Below are positions 53,729 to 62,408 of a stretch of DNA of 64,000 bases, piece after piece. A program made the position numbers and the translations under genes. Below the pieces are notes generated by a model. That model saw nothing but the letters and a program-made list of their open reading frames with translations, had not been told where the DNA came from and did not search any database. Position 1 is the stretch's first letter, and each line of letters starts with the position of its first letter. Where the stretch lies: NCBI GenBank assembly GCA_018715525.1, contig DVLL01000001.1, positions 21,761-85,760 on the forward strand, read 5' to 3'. Source of the DNA: Candidatus Faeciplasma pullistercoris (GTDB taxonomy: Bacteria; Bacillota; Clostridia; Oscillospirales; Ruminococcaceae).

Positions 53729-54748
53729 ATGCCGTTTTGGATAAATTTGATTGTCGGATTTCTGTCGCTCATTGTGGCGGCGCTTTTCGGGGTAATACTC
53801 ATCCCATACCTCAAAAAGCTCAAGGCGGGCTCGCATATACTTGATATAGGTCCCGCGTGGCACAAGTCCAAGGAGGGCACGCCGCTTATGGGAGGGTTCA
53901 TGTTTATACTCTCCGTTCCGGTATCGCTTTGGGTGGGGTACCTCATAATCAAGGCTTATCGCTCGGCTCACATGATTGAAGCCCCCGAGAATTCGGGCTG
54001 GAAGCTGATCGCCGCCATAGGCGTGGCGATGCTCTTCATGCTCGTCGGATTCTGCGACGATTACATAAAGGTCGTAAAGAAGCGAAACAAGGGCTTTAGC
54101 ATAGTGGGAAAAACGGCATGTCAGATCATCATAATAGTCGCCTATCTCGCCGCGCTCTGGGCTTTGGGATATGACACCGTCGTCGAGTTTCCGCTGATAG
54201 GTGACGTCGATTTCGGATGGCTCTATTATCCCGTGATGGGTCTTGCGATATATGTGCTTGTCAACGCGGTTAACTTCACCGACGGAGTAGACGGGCTCTT
54301 GGGCTCGGTGACGGTGGTATATTCCGTGGCGTTTACTCTGATATTCGTGCTGCTAAACGACTGGGAGATGTCGGCTCTGTCGATGGCTGTAGCGGGAGGC
54401 TGCATGGGCTTTTTGGTTTGGAACCTTCACCCCGCGAAGGTGTTTATGGGAGACACCGGCTCGATGTTTCTGGGCGGCTGCGTGGTCGCGATGGGAATAG
54501 CCTCAGGGCTTGAGCTTTTGCTGCCGCTGGCAGGACTGATTTATGTAGTTGAGTTTTTCAGCGATATAATACAGATTTTCAGCATAAGGGTGCTTCACAA
54601 AAAGGTATTCAGGATGGCGCCCATTCATCATCACTTCGAGCTTTGCGGCTGGAGCGAATACAAGATTCTCTGGGTCTTTTCGGGAGTTACGCTTATATGC
54701 GGCATACTGGGAATAGTGGCTGTGTGGTTGTACCGGCAGTCGCTGTGA
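53729..54748 (+). CDS. mraY: Phospho-MurNAc-pentapeptide transferase MraY
   Basis: Membrane enzyme that attaches phospho-MurNAc-pentapeptide to undecaprenyl phosphate, giving lipid I. The 339-residue product has about ten transmembrane helices and the family motifs FCDDYIKVVKKRNKG, NAVNFTDGVDGLLG, FMGDTGSMFLGG and the histidine cluster PIHHHFE near the C-terminus. Confidence 0.96.
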   Translation: MPFWINLIVGFLSLIVAALFGVILIPYLKKLKAGSHILDIGPAWHKSKEGTPLMGGFMFILSVPVSLWVGYLIIKAYRSAHMIEAPENSGWKLIAAIGVAMLFMLVGFCDDYIKVVKKRNKGFSIVGKTACQIIIIVAYLAALWALGYDTVVEFPLIGDVDFGWLYYPVMGLAIYVLVNAVNFTDGVDGLLGSVTVVYSVAFTLIFVLLNDWEMSALSMAVAGGCMGFLVWNLHPAKVFMGDTGSMFLGGCVVAMGIASGLELLLPLAGLIYVVEFFSDIIQIFSIRVLHKKVFRMAPIHHHFELCGWSEYKILWVFSGVTLICGILGIVAVWLYRQSL

Positions 54749-54796
54749 TGTATTGTAAGCTATTATAATTGGTAGTTTCGGTTTGGAGGGGTAAAA

Positions 54797-56086
54797 GTGG
54801 CAACTGCCGCCGATTCCCGCCTGAGTCGCGGGAGAAAACATAATACCAGCGGCAGCACTGATGTTGCCGGCAGAGCGCCTGCCGCTCCTGATAAGACGGT
54901 TCACTCCGGCGACGCGGCAGCCTCAAAAAAGAAGAAGCGCCGCCAGCCCGGTCTCAGGATAGCCGACGGCAATATGGATATGCTCTTCTTTGTCATAATA
55001 GTAGTCATGCTTGTCTACGGTCTGATAATGGTGTTCTCGGCAAGCTATATCGAGGGACTTATGAGCGAGAGCCATGACGGCTACGCGTTTGTAAGAACTC
55101 AGGGAGTAGCCGCGATAATAGGCGTGCTTTTGATGATATTCATTTCCTTCTTTGACTATCACATATTGATGAACTCAAGGGTGGTAATGATAGGCTACTT
55201 CGGAATGCTGGGTCTGATGTACTATACGGCGTTTTTCGGCAATGATGTGCACGGTGCAAAGCGCTGGATAAACATAGGCTCGACAAGCTTCCAGCCATCT
55301 GAGGCGATGAAGCCGGTGCTGGTGGTAGTTGTGGCGTTTCTTTTGATAAAGTATCTTCCAAAGGATATATCTCCGACTAAGAAGTTTATCCCGCTTCTTG
55401 TGGTTATGGCGCCGGTGTGCGCGGCGATGGTTTTGCAGCGCCATATATCCGGACTGCTTATCATGTGCGCGCTGTTTGCCTGCGTAGTGGTAGTAAGCGG
55501 AATGCCCTGGAAGGACATATTCAGGCTCGGAGCGATTTTGGCTGTGTTCGCCCTTGTGGCTGCCGTTATATTCTCTGTGTCAAGAGGCGGAGGACTCTCG
55601 TACATCTTTGACAGAATCGCCAGCATGAGCAGCGTCGAGGACGGAGAGATAAACGACGACACATGGCAGACCGCTCAGTCCCTGATAGCTATCGGCTCGG
55701 GCGGCTGGTTCGGGCTCGGCTTCGGAGAGTCGAGGCAGAAGTATTTCTGGCTTCCAGAGTCGCAGAACGACTTTATAATCTCGATAATAGTCGAGGAGCT
55801 GGGGTATCTCGGAGGACTGACGGTGCTTATCCTGTTCGGGCTTTTAGTATACCGCGGCTTCAGGATAGCGAGAAAGGCGCCGGATAAGTTCGGAATGCTG
55901 ATAACCACCGGACTTGTCTTCCAGATGGGATTCCAGGCGCTTTTGAATATAGGAGTAGCCTGCAACGCATTCCCGAATACCGGAGTGTCGCTTCCGTTTT
56001 TCAGCGCCGGAGGAACCGCCCTTGTGGTGCAGCTCGCGCAGATGGGAGTAGTGCTCGGAGTGTCGAGGCAGTGCGAGGATCTGTAG
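54797..56086 (+). CDS. ftsW: FtsW/RodA/SpoVE-family glycosyltransferase
   Basis: SEDS-family lipid II polymerase that works with the class B PBP at the septum. The 429-residue product has an unusual basic cytoplasmic N-terminus of about 55 residues (KKKKRRQ), then about ten transmembrane helices. Motifs include GAKRWINIGSTSFQPSE and FPNTGVSLPFFSAGGT. GTG start with GGAGGGG 4 nt upstream. It may serve as FtsW or as the sporulation homologue SpoVE; SEDS members are not cleanly distinguishable by sequence. Confidence 0.93.
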   Translation: MATAADSRLSRGRKHNTSGSTDVAGRAPAAPDKTVHSGDAAASKKKKRRQPGLRIADGNMDMLFFVIIVVMLVYGLIMVFSASYIEGLMSESHDGYAFVRTQGVAAIIGVLLMIFISFFDYHILMNSRVVMIGYFGMLGLMYYTAFFGNDVHGAKRWINIGSTSFQPSEAMKPVLVVVVAFLLIKYLPKDISPTKKFIPLLVVMAPVCAAMVLQRHISGLLIMCALFACVVVVSGMPWKDIFRLGAILAVFALVAAVIFSVSRGGGLSYIFDRIASMSSVEDGEINDDTWQTAQSLIAIGSGGWFGLGFGESRQKYFWLPESQNDFIISIIVEELGYLGGLTVLILFGLLVYRGFRIARKAPDKFGMLITTGLVFQMGFQALLNIGVACNAFPNTGVSLPFFSAGGTALVVQLAQMGVVLGVSRQCEDL

Positions 56087-56114
56087 GAACATATGTCAGA
56101 AAGAGTGATATTAA

Positions 56115-57251
56115 ATGCTTAAGGTAATACTTTCGGGCGGAGGAACGGCTGGGCACGTCAATCCTGCGCTCGCCATATCCGAGATAATAAAGGAAATATA
56201 CCCCGACGCGGAGTTCTTGTACGTCGGGACGCCGAACGGCATCGAAAAGGATCTTGTAGCCAAGGCGGGTCTTGATTTTGCCCCGATGAACGTGGCGGGC
56301 TTCCAGCGCAGGCTGTCCCTTCGTAACATCAAGCGCAACATGACGGCTGCATGGTATCTGATGACCTCGGGCAGCCGTTCAAGGCAGATAATCAGCTCGT
56401 TCAAGCCGGATCTTGTAATAGGCACTGGCGGATATGTATGCGGACCGATAGTCCGCATGGCTGCCAAGATGGGCGTAAAGACGATAATCCACGAGCAGAA
56501 CGCTTTTCCCGGCGTGACTACAAAGCTTTTAGCGAACGAGGTGGACAGGGTGATGCTCACCGTCAAAAAGGCGGAGGAGTATATGAGGGACAAGGACAAA
56601 TGCGTAGTTACCGGGCTTCCCGTGCGCATGGGGTTTGTCAAGGGCAGGCTCACCAAGGCTGAGGCCAAGGCAAGGCTCGGGCTGAGCCGTGAGCTGTGCA
56701 TACTGTCTACCGGCGGAAGCCTCGGCGCGGGAAGGATAAACGAGACGGTCGCCGACCTGATGGCGTGGTACTGCCGGGAGGGAATAAAGGTAAACCACAT
56801 CCACTCCTACGGAAAAAACGGCAGGGGAACCTTTGTGGCGTCGCTTCGCACAAAGGGAGTGGAGCTTGAGGAGCACCCCGAGTTCATAGTAAAAGAGTAT
56901 ATTGACAATATGCCAACCTGCATGGAGGCTGCCGACCTTATTATAAGCCGCTGCGGCGCGGGCGCGCTGACCGAGATAGAGGCGGTGGGCTGCGGCTCGA
57001 TACTCGTGCCGTCTCCCATAGTGGCGGAGAACCACCAGTATCACAACGGCAAGGTGCTTGAAAACGCCGGAGCAGCCATACTTATAGAGCAGAAGGATCT
57101 GACCAGCGAATGGCTGATAAAGACTGTTGACAGCCTGATAAGCGACCCCGAAAGGCTAAGAGGGCTGTCCCGCAACGCCGAGAAGCTCTACATCACCGAC
57201 ACTCCTGACAGAGTCGCGGCGGTAATAAAAGAGGTTCTTGAGGGAAAGTAG
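56115..57251 (+). CDS. murG: UDP-GlcNAc:lipid I N-acetylglucosaminyltransferase MurG
   Basis: Makes lipid II at the inner membrane face. The 378-residue GT-B product has the N-terminal glycine-rich SGGGTAGHVNPALA, VIGTGGYVCGP, the second G-loop STGGSLGAGRIN and ISRCGAGALTEIEAVGCGSIL with the UDP-GlcNAc site. It follows ftsW by 28 nt. Confidence 0.95.
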   Translation: MLKVILSGGGTAGHVNPALAISEIIKEIYPDAEFLYVGTPNGIEKDLVAKAGLDFAPMNVAGFQRRLSLRNIKRNMTAAWYLMTSGSRSRQIISSFKPDLVIGTGGYVCGPIVRMAAKMGVKTIIHEQNAFPGVTTKLLANEVDRVMLTVKKAEEYMRDKDKCVVTGLPVRMGFVKGRLTKAEAKARLGLSRELCILSTGGSLGAGRINETVADLMAWYCREGIKVNHIHSYGKNGRGTFVASLRTKGVELEEHPEFIVKEYIDNMPTCMEAADLIISRCGAGALTEIEAVGCGSILVPSPIVAENHQYHNGKVLENAGAAILIEQKDLTSEWLIKTVDSLISDPERLRGLSRNAEKLYITDTPDRVAAVIKEVLEGK

Positions 57252-57263
57252 CCAAATCCGGCC

Positions 57264-57310
57264 TTATCACATATTATACCTGTAGATATATCTGAAAAAA
57301 TATGTGATAA
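57264..57310. promoter_or_regulatory. Inverted repeat between murG and murA
   Basis: Perfect 12-bp arms TTATCACATATT (57264-57275) and AATATGTGATAA (57299-57310), 23-nt loop containing a nested AGATATATCT palindrome (about 57284-57293). It ends just before the AGGGGAA ribosome site of murA, so it may act on murA translation or be an operator. Confidence 0.55.
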
Positions 57311-57322
57311 AGGGGAATAAAG

Positions 57323-58582
57323 ATGCTCGAAAGCAGGCTTATCGTCGAGGGCGGCAGAAAAATTGAGGGAGAAATAAGGGTTCAGGGAGCAAAAAACAGC
57401 TCGCTTCCGCTGCTTGCCGCCTCGTTTTTGTCGGGCGGAACAAGCGTGATACATAACTGCCCCGCCCTGTCTGACGCCTATGCGGCATGCAGGATACTCA
57501 GCTCGCTCGGCTGTAAGTGCAAGAGGGAGCAGCATAGCGTCATCGTTGATTCCTCGGACGCCGACGGCTTCGCTGTCAGCGACGGGCTTATGCGCGAGAT
57601 GCGCTCGTCGATAGTCTTTCTCGGAGCGATACTCGGCAGGACGAAAAGGTGCAGGCTTTCGTTTCCGGGAGGCTGCGAGCTTGGCCCCAGACCTATTGAC
57701 CTCCACCTCGAGGCTCTTAAAAAGCTGGGCGTGAGAATAATAGAGGATCACGGCGTGCTTGACTGCACCTGCGGTCAAAGGCCGGCGAGGTGCGACATAA
57801 CGCTTTCGCTCCCGTCTGTAGGGGCAACCGAGAACATCATGCTTTATTCGGCGCTCGGAAGCGGAGAGACGGTCATATACAACGCCGCGAGAGAGCCGGA
57901 AATAACCGACCTCGGCGGGTATATCAACAAATGCGGCGGAGATATACGGGGGCTGGGCAGCTCGACGGTGGTGATAAACGGAGTGCCCGAGCTTCACGGC
58001 TGCGAATATACCGTAATGCCGGACAGAATAGTGGCTGCCACATATATGGGGGCTGCCGCCGCTACAGGCGGCGAGCTTGTTCTTTCTGGCGTGTGCCCGC
58101 AGGATATGTATTCGTGTATGTCCATCTTTTCCGAGATGGGCTGCGGGGTCTACCCGTATACAGACAAGATTTTCATCAACGCGAAAAAGAGCCTGTCGGC
58201 AGTGAGGACGATACGAACCATGCCCTATCCGGGCTTTCCCACCGACTGCCAGCCGATAGTTATGGCTGTTTTGTGCCGTGCGAACGGCTCAAGCATGATA
58301 GTGGAGAACATTTTTGAAAACCGATTTATGGCGGCTGATGAGCTCAGGCGAATGGGCGCGGACATAAAGACGGAGGGCAGGGTCGCGGTAATCGAGGGAG
58401 TCAATAAGCTTTTGGGCGCGAAGCTGCGTGCCGCCGACCTCAGGGCGGGAGCGGCTCTGATAGTCGCCGCGCTCGGCGCCGAGGGCACAAGCGTCATTTC
58501 AAACGTGAGGTACATAGACCGCGGATACGAGAATATAGAGGATGAGCTGTCCGCAGTGGGAGCCAGAATCAAAAGGATCTGA
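57323..58582 (+). CDS. murA: UDP-GlcNAc 1-carboxyvinyltransferase MurA
   Basis: First committed step of peptidoglycan synthesis: transfers enolpyruvate from PEP to UDP-GlcNAc. The 419-residue product has QGAKNSSLPL at the start and the active-site loop FPGGCELGPRPIDLHL with catalytic Cys118, the residue attacked by fosfomycin. Bacillus-type Firmicutes have two paralogues; which this one is was not decided. In many dcw clusters this gene is elsewhere. Confidence 0.95.
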   Translation: MLESRLIVEGGRKIEGEIRVQGAKNSSLPLLAASFLSGGTSVIHNCPALSDAYAACRILSSLGCKCKREQHSVIVDSSDADGFAVSDGLMREMRSSIVFLGAILGRTKRCRLSFPGGCELGPRPIDLHLEALKKLGVRIIEDHGVLDCTCGQRPARCDITLSLPSVGATENIMLYSALGSGETVIYNAAREPEITDLGGYINKCGGDIRGLGSSTVVINGVPELHGCEYTVMPDRIVAATYMGAAAATGGELVLSGVCPQDMYSCMSIFSEMGCGVYPYTDKIFINAKKSLSAVRTIRTMPYPGFPTDCQPIVMAVLCRANGSSMIVENIFENRFMAADELRRMGADIKTEGRVAVIEGVNKLLGAKLRAADLRAGAALIVAALGAEGTSVISNVRYIDRGYENIEDELSAVGARIKRI

Positions 58583-58608
58583 AAATTCAGGGAAGAGAGG
58601 TAAACCGA

Positions 58609-59493
58609 ATGAGGGACGTCGTAAAATCACAGCCTGCTCAGCCGGTAAGGCGGCGCAGGCGCAGAAGAAAAAATCTGTCGCTCTACTATCTAATGATATT
58701 CCTCATATGCGGAATTATTCTTTTTGTGCTTTCAAGAACGGTGCTGTTCAGGATAAAGACTATCGAGGTTGTCGGCAACTCACGCTATACTGCGCAGGAG
58801 CTGATAGACGCCGCAGGGCTTCGGGTCGGCAGGAATATGTACAATGTCGACCTTAAAGAAGCTGAAGAGGATATAATGGATGAGTTAATCTACATCGACA
58901 GCGTAAGCGTCAGGCGAAAGCTGCCCGACAAAATGGTTATAACCGTTGAGGAGGCTTCAGCGTTCGCCTGCTGTCAGTACGAGGGCTCAAGATACGCCAC
59001 GATAACGCGCAGCGGCAGATATCTTGAGACTGAGCAGTCCTCGCCGAGGGCGGAGCTCATGCAGATATACGGCTTGGAGCTTGTCGAGGTGGAGCGCGGC
59101 AAGAGCCTGAAATGCACCGACGAGGACAAGCTTGAGGTGCTCAACCAGCTTCTTGACGCCATAGACGAGATCTGTCCCGGCAAGATATCCTATATAGACA
59201 TAACAAACCGCGCGGACATAGTCATGGGCTACGGCGGAAGGATAGACATAGAATTCGGAAGCTCGCTCGACTACGAGTACAAGCTCCGCTATATCACAGC
59301 CATAATACAGGACAACCTTGAGCCTGATGCGCAGGGCAGGATAATATATCACAGCGCGTCGGCGGGAGCATCGTTCATTACCAACGACGACCTCGAGCAG
59401 ATGCAGGAGGAGCTCGGGGAAAGAAAGGAGCAGGCTCAGCAAACTCAGCAGCAACAGCAAACACAGGAAAATGGGGAGAATCAGGAAGAATAA
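58609..59493 (+). CDS. ftsQ: FtsQ/DivIB-family division protein
   Basis: Bitopic division protein of 294 residues. A very basic cytoplasmic N-terminus (RRRRRRRKN) precedes one transmembrane helix (about 25-45). The POTRA domain follows with TIEVVGNSRYTAQELIDAAGL, then the beta domain. The C-terminus is a Gln/Glu-rich tail (QQTQQQQQTQENGENQEE) probably disordered. Position before ftsZ is as expected. Confidence 0.9.
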   Translation: MRDVVKSQPAQPVRRRRRRRKNLSLYYLMIFLICGIILFVLSRTVLFRIKTIEVVGNSRYTAQELIDAAGLRVGRNMYNVDLKEAEEDIMDELIYIDSVSVRRKLPDKMVITVEEASAFACCQYEGSRYATITRSGRYLETEQSSPRAELMQIYGLELVEVERGKSLKCTDEDKLEVLNQLLDAIDEICPGKISYIDITNRADIVMGYGGRIDIEFGSSLDYEYKLRYITAIIQDNLEPDAQGRIIYHSASAGASFITNDDLEQMQEELGERKEQAQQTQQQQQTQENGENQEE

Positions 59494-59575
59494 CCAATAA
59501 AGTATTAGTTAATTGGCATAAATTATCTTAAAAATGTCTTGCTGGGCTATTGCCAAGCAGAATGTTTTATGCTAC

Positions 59576-59581
59576 TATAAT
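59576..59581 (+). promoter_or_regulatory. Candidate -10 element of ftsZ
   Basis: TATAAT with no good -35 at 16-18 nt (best is TTGCCA at 59550-59555, 20-nt spacer). It lies about 57 nt before the ftsZ start in a 144-nt gap and could give ftsZ its own promoter. Confidence 0.3.
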
Positions 59582-59637
59582 ACTAAGTTTAGATGCAGAT
59601 ATTCGCATGATATAGTATATATTGGAGGAGAAAAGCA

Positions 59638-60714
59638 ATGGGCTTTGTAATGGAAAACGAGGGAATAGATCTTGCCAAAATTAAAGTTGTGGGCGTAGGC
59701 GGAGGCGGCGGAAACGCGCTCAACTGCATAGTAGCGACAGGCATTCAGAATGTCGAATACATATCCGTTAATACCGATGCTCAGGCGCTCAAGAACTCCA
59801 AGGCTACAACGAAAATTCAGATAGGACAGAAGCTCACCCATGGTCTCGGCGCAGGCGGAAAGCCCGAGATCGGAGAGGGCGCAGCCCAGGAGTCCAAGGA
59901 TGAGATACAGGACACTCTCAAGGGCGCCGACATGATATTCATCACCGCCGGTATGGGCGGAGGAACCGGAACAGGAGCCGCTCCCGTGGTTGCCGAGATA
60001 GCAAGGGATATGGGAATACTGACTGTTGCGGTAGTCACCAAGCCCTTTGCGTTCGAGGGCAAGAGAAAGCTTGAGCAGGCTGAGCGCGGCATAGACGCGC
60101 TTATCAGGAATGTTGACTCGCTTGTAGTCATACCCAACCAGAAGCTTCTTACAGGCAGGGAGAACCTCACCATGAGGCAGTCGTTTGCTCTTGCCGATGA
60201 TATACTCAAGACTGCGGTTCTGAGCGTTACCGAGCTGATACTTCGTCACGGCGAGATAAACGTCGATTTCGCGGACGTCAAGACCATAATGAGCAACGCG
60301 GGCTATGCCCACATGGCGATCGGTCACGGCGAGGGCAAGGACAAGGTCGCGGACGCTGTTCAGCAGGTCATTTCCAGCCCGCTGCTTGAGACCTCCATCA
60401 AGGGCGCAAGAAGACTGCTCATCAACGTCACCATGTCCGAGGATTTCGGAACCGAGGAGATGGCGAACCTCACCGATACCATTACCAAGGCTGCAGCAGA
60501 GGATGTCGAGCTTATCTTCGGTGCGGACTTCAGCGAGGATCTCTCAGACGCTATCGATGTTATAGTCATTGCGTCAGACTTTGACGATTACAATAACCCC
60601 AACGCTCCTGAGGAGGACGCCGAGGCCGAGGAGGAAAGCTCTGACACGGGCTCGAAGGACACAGGCTCGACAAGCTTCTACGACGGTCTGTGGAACGACC
60701 TTTTCAAGCGTTAA
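59638..60714 (+). CDS. ftsZ: Cell division GTPase FtsZ
   Basis: Tubulin homologue that forms the division ring. The 358-residue product has the GTP-binding VGVGGGGGNALN and the G-box GGGTGTGAAP, the T7 loop region NVDFADVKTIM and the conserved C-terminal half. The disordered linker is short and acidic (EEDAEAEEESSDTGS). The terminal peptide (FYDGLWNDLFKR) differs from the common IPxFLxxR form. GGAGGAG ribosome site. Confidence 0.97.
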   Translation: MGFVMENEGIDLAKIKVVGVGGGGGNALNCIVATGIQNVEYISVNTDAQALKNSKATTKIQIGQKLTHGLGAGGKPEIGEGAAQESKDEIQDTLKGADMIFITAGMGGGTGTGAAPVVAEIARDMGILTVAVVTKPFAFEGKRKLEQAERGIDALIRNVDSLVVIPNQKLLTGRENLTMRQSFALADDILKTAVLSVTELILRHGEINVDFADVKTIMSNAGYAHMAIGHGEGKDKVADAVQQVISSPLLETSIKGARRLLINVTMSEDFGTEEMANLTDTITKAAAEDVELIFGADFSEDLSDAIDVIVIASDFDDYNNPNAPEEDAEAEEESSDTGSKDTGSTSFYDGLWNDLFKR

Positions 60715-60759
60715 GAGGCGGAATTTCGTGGAAAATAATTAAAAGCGGATGCTTCTGGG

Positions 60760-60790
60760 ACGGCGCAGGCGCGAAAGCCTGCGCCGTTTC
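60760..60790 (+). terminator. Terminator of ftsZ
   Basis: Perfect 11-bp arms ACGGCGCAGGC (60760-60770) and GCCTGCGCCGT (60777-60787), loop GCGAAA, then TTT. Confidence 0.8.
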
Positions 60791-60906
60791 GCGCATTATC
60801 CGGGAAAACGGGCAGATTTAAGGCGTGGTCTTATTGCTATATAGCCATATATTACAAGGCGTATTTGTAAAAAATGACTGAAAAATTCAGAAAAACACTT
60901 CTGCAC

Positions 60907-60935
60907 TTGACAAAAATATGTCAGGATGATATATT
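60907..60935 (+). promoter_or_regulatory. Promoter of the sigma-factor gene
   Basis: TTGACA (60907-60912), 17-nt spacer, TATATT (60930-60935). The promoter covers the first ATG of the long frame (60926), so translation must begin further downstream. Confidence 0.7.
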
Positions 60936-60967
60936 TATCCTATGAATTGTTTCATGAGGTGAGCGAC

Positions 60968-61537
60968 TTGCCGCAGACAGATTACAAAGCCATGTCCGAC
61001 GGCGAGCTTCTTGGGCTTGTCAGAAGTGACGAAAGTGCCTATTCCGAGCTTATTTCAAGGTATCTTGGAAAGGTTCGGCGCCTCGCGCACGTTTATTCAT
61101 ACAACCATTCCGACTGCGACGACCTGGTTTCCGAGGGGATAATCGGGCTGATGAATGCGGTGAAGAGCTATGACGGCTCGTCGGGCAAGGCGTCATTTTC
61201 GACATATGCGTACGCCTGCATTCACAACCGCATAATCTCGGCGCTGAAAAAGTCGAGCCGGATAAACAGCTGCGAAGAAAATATGGACACTCTTGACTCA
61301 AATGGCGGCAGCTCGGGAAGAGATTGCTCGCCGGAGAGCATCGTTATGAGCCGTGAGGAGATAGGCGAGGTGCTCGAGTGGATGGAGAAGGGTCTGAGCA
61401 AGATCGAAAAGAGCGTTTTCGAGGCGTATATGGCGGGAAAGCCGTATTCCGAGATATCAAAAAGCCTTGGCATTCCGCTTAAATCTGTGGACAACGCGCT
61501 TTTGAGGGTCAGAAGGAAGCTTCGCAGCAGACTATAG
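60968..61537 (+). CDS. RNA polymerase sigma-70-family factor (SigH-like)
   Basis: Alternative sigma factor of about 189 residues. Region 2 has AYSELISRYLGKVRRLAHVY, then DCDDLVSEGIIGLMNAVKSYD (core-binding and -10 regions). The C-terminal region 4 has EISKSLGIPLKSVDNALLRV as the helix-turn-helix. The small size and region 1 remnant (MSDGELLGLVRSDESA) resemble sporulation sigma-H rather than ECF factors. The start chosen is TTG 60968 with AGGTGA about 5 nt upstream; the promoter overlaps all earlier starts. It may link to Spo0A 42 kb away, but this is inference. Confidence 0.8.
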   Translation: MPQTDYKAMSDGELLGLVRSDESAYSELISRYLGKVRRLAHVYSYNHSDCDDLVSEGIIGLMNAVKSYDGSSGKASFSTYAYACIHNRIISALKKSSRINSCEENMDTLDSNGGSSGRDCSPESIVMSREEIGEVLEWMEKGLSKIEKSVFEAYMAGKPYSEISKSLGIPLKSVDNALLRVRRKLRSRL

Positions 61538-61689
61538 GTAAAAACCCGTGCCGGGACGCGGTAAAAGGCGAGACGGCGGAGGGCTTTTATAAATAATGTG
61601 AGCCATGCAGCTTAATTCCGTGCGTTTGTAAGTAATCAAAGTTGAAGGTATTTAGTCCGCTTGGCAAAAACTTTAAGCGAGGGAAATTT

Positions 61690-61962
61690 ATGTACGAAGA
61701 CAAAACATTGGTATGCCGTAACTGCGGAAAGGAATTCGTTTTCACAGCCGGTGAGCAGGAGTTCTACGCTGAGAAAGGCTTTGAGAACGAGCCTAAGATG
61801 TGCAAGGATTGCCGCAGAAGCAAGAAGGAAGCAGGAAGACAGTTCTATACCGCTACATGCGCAGCATGCGGTAAAGAGGCTAAGGTTCCTTTCAAGCCCC
61901 ACGACGACCGTCCGGTATACTGCAGCGAGTGCTTTGCTAAGCAGAAGGAAGCAAACGACTGA
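61690..61962 (+). CDS. Zinc-ribbon protein
   Basis: 90-residue protein with three C-x2-C pairs and a further C-x2-C: CRNCGKEF, CKDCRR, CAACGK and CSECF, consistent with two zinc ribbons. The middle carries the TAGEQEFYAEKGFENEPKMCKDC pattern common in such proteins. Function unknown. The start ATG 61690 has GAGGGA upstream, and the following strong terminator suggests a monocistronic transcript. Confidence 0.8.
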   Translation: MYEDKTLVCRNCGKEFVFTAGEQEFYAEKGFENEPKMCKDCRRSKKEAGRQFYTATCAACGKEAKVPFKPHDDRPVYCSECFAKQKEAND

Positions 61963-61989
61963 TACTTTCAGACCACTTTGCGAAAATCA

Positions 61990-62027
61990 GGCTGACCTCA
62001 TTTACAAACGGGGTCAGCCCGTTTTTT
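61990..62027 (+). terminator. Terminator of the zinc-ribbon gene
   Basis: Arms GGCTGACC (61990-61997) and GGTCAGCC (62012-62019), loop of 14 nt, then TTTTTT (62022-62027). Confidence 0.88.
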
Positions 62028-62043
62028 ATGTATGGATAAGGAC

Positions 62044-62072
62044 TTGAAATAGCGGGAAAAGTATTATATAAT
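62044..62072 (+). promoter_or_regulatory. Promoter of the DUF1858 gene
   Basis: TTGAAA (62044-62049), 17-nt spacer, TATAAT (62067-62072). Confidence 0.7.
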
Positions 62073-62109
62073 TCATTAAAAGGCATAGTAGCAGACAGGA
62101 GGAGCAAAA

Positions 62110-62316
62110 ATGAGTATAAACATCACAAAAGACAGCATCATAGGCGATATCCTTGACATTGATCCGGGCTGCGCGCCGCTGTTTCTCGAGATAGGAATGC
62201 ATTGCCTCGGCTGCCCTTCCGCAAGGGGAGAGACTATAGCTCAGGCGTGCGAGGTTCACGGAGAGGACGCGGACAAGCTTGTCAGGAGGCTCAAGGACTA
62301 CTTTGAGGCAAAATAA
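62110..62316 (+). CDS. DUF1858 (hybrid-cluster-protein-associated redox disulfide domain) protein
   Basis: 68-residue protein of the DUF1858 family, often found beside hybrid cluster proteins or fused to redox proteins. The conserved core is ITKDSIIGDILDIDPGCAPLF and the cysteine pair lies in MHCLGCPSA, as expected for a redox disulfide. Start ATG with AGGAGG upstream. Confidence 0.88.
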   Translation: MSINITKDSIIGDILDIDPGCAPLFLEIGMHCLGCPSARGETIAQACEVHGEDADKLVRRLKDYFEAK

Positions 62317-62345
62317 AGCCTAAGCAAAAAATATGCTGACGATCA

Positions 62346-62376
62346 GGGCAGCCTGCAGCGGCTGCCCGAGATTTTT
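62346..62376 (+). terminator. Terminator before trmK
   Basis: Arms GGGCAGCC (62346-62353) and GGCTGCCC (62360-62367), then GAGATTTTT. Confidence 0.6.
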
Positions 62377-62408
62377 GACGAGTTTTTTGAAGCGGGGAGG
62401 AAGGGCGC

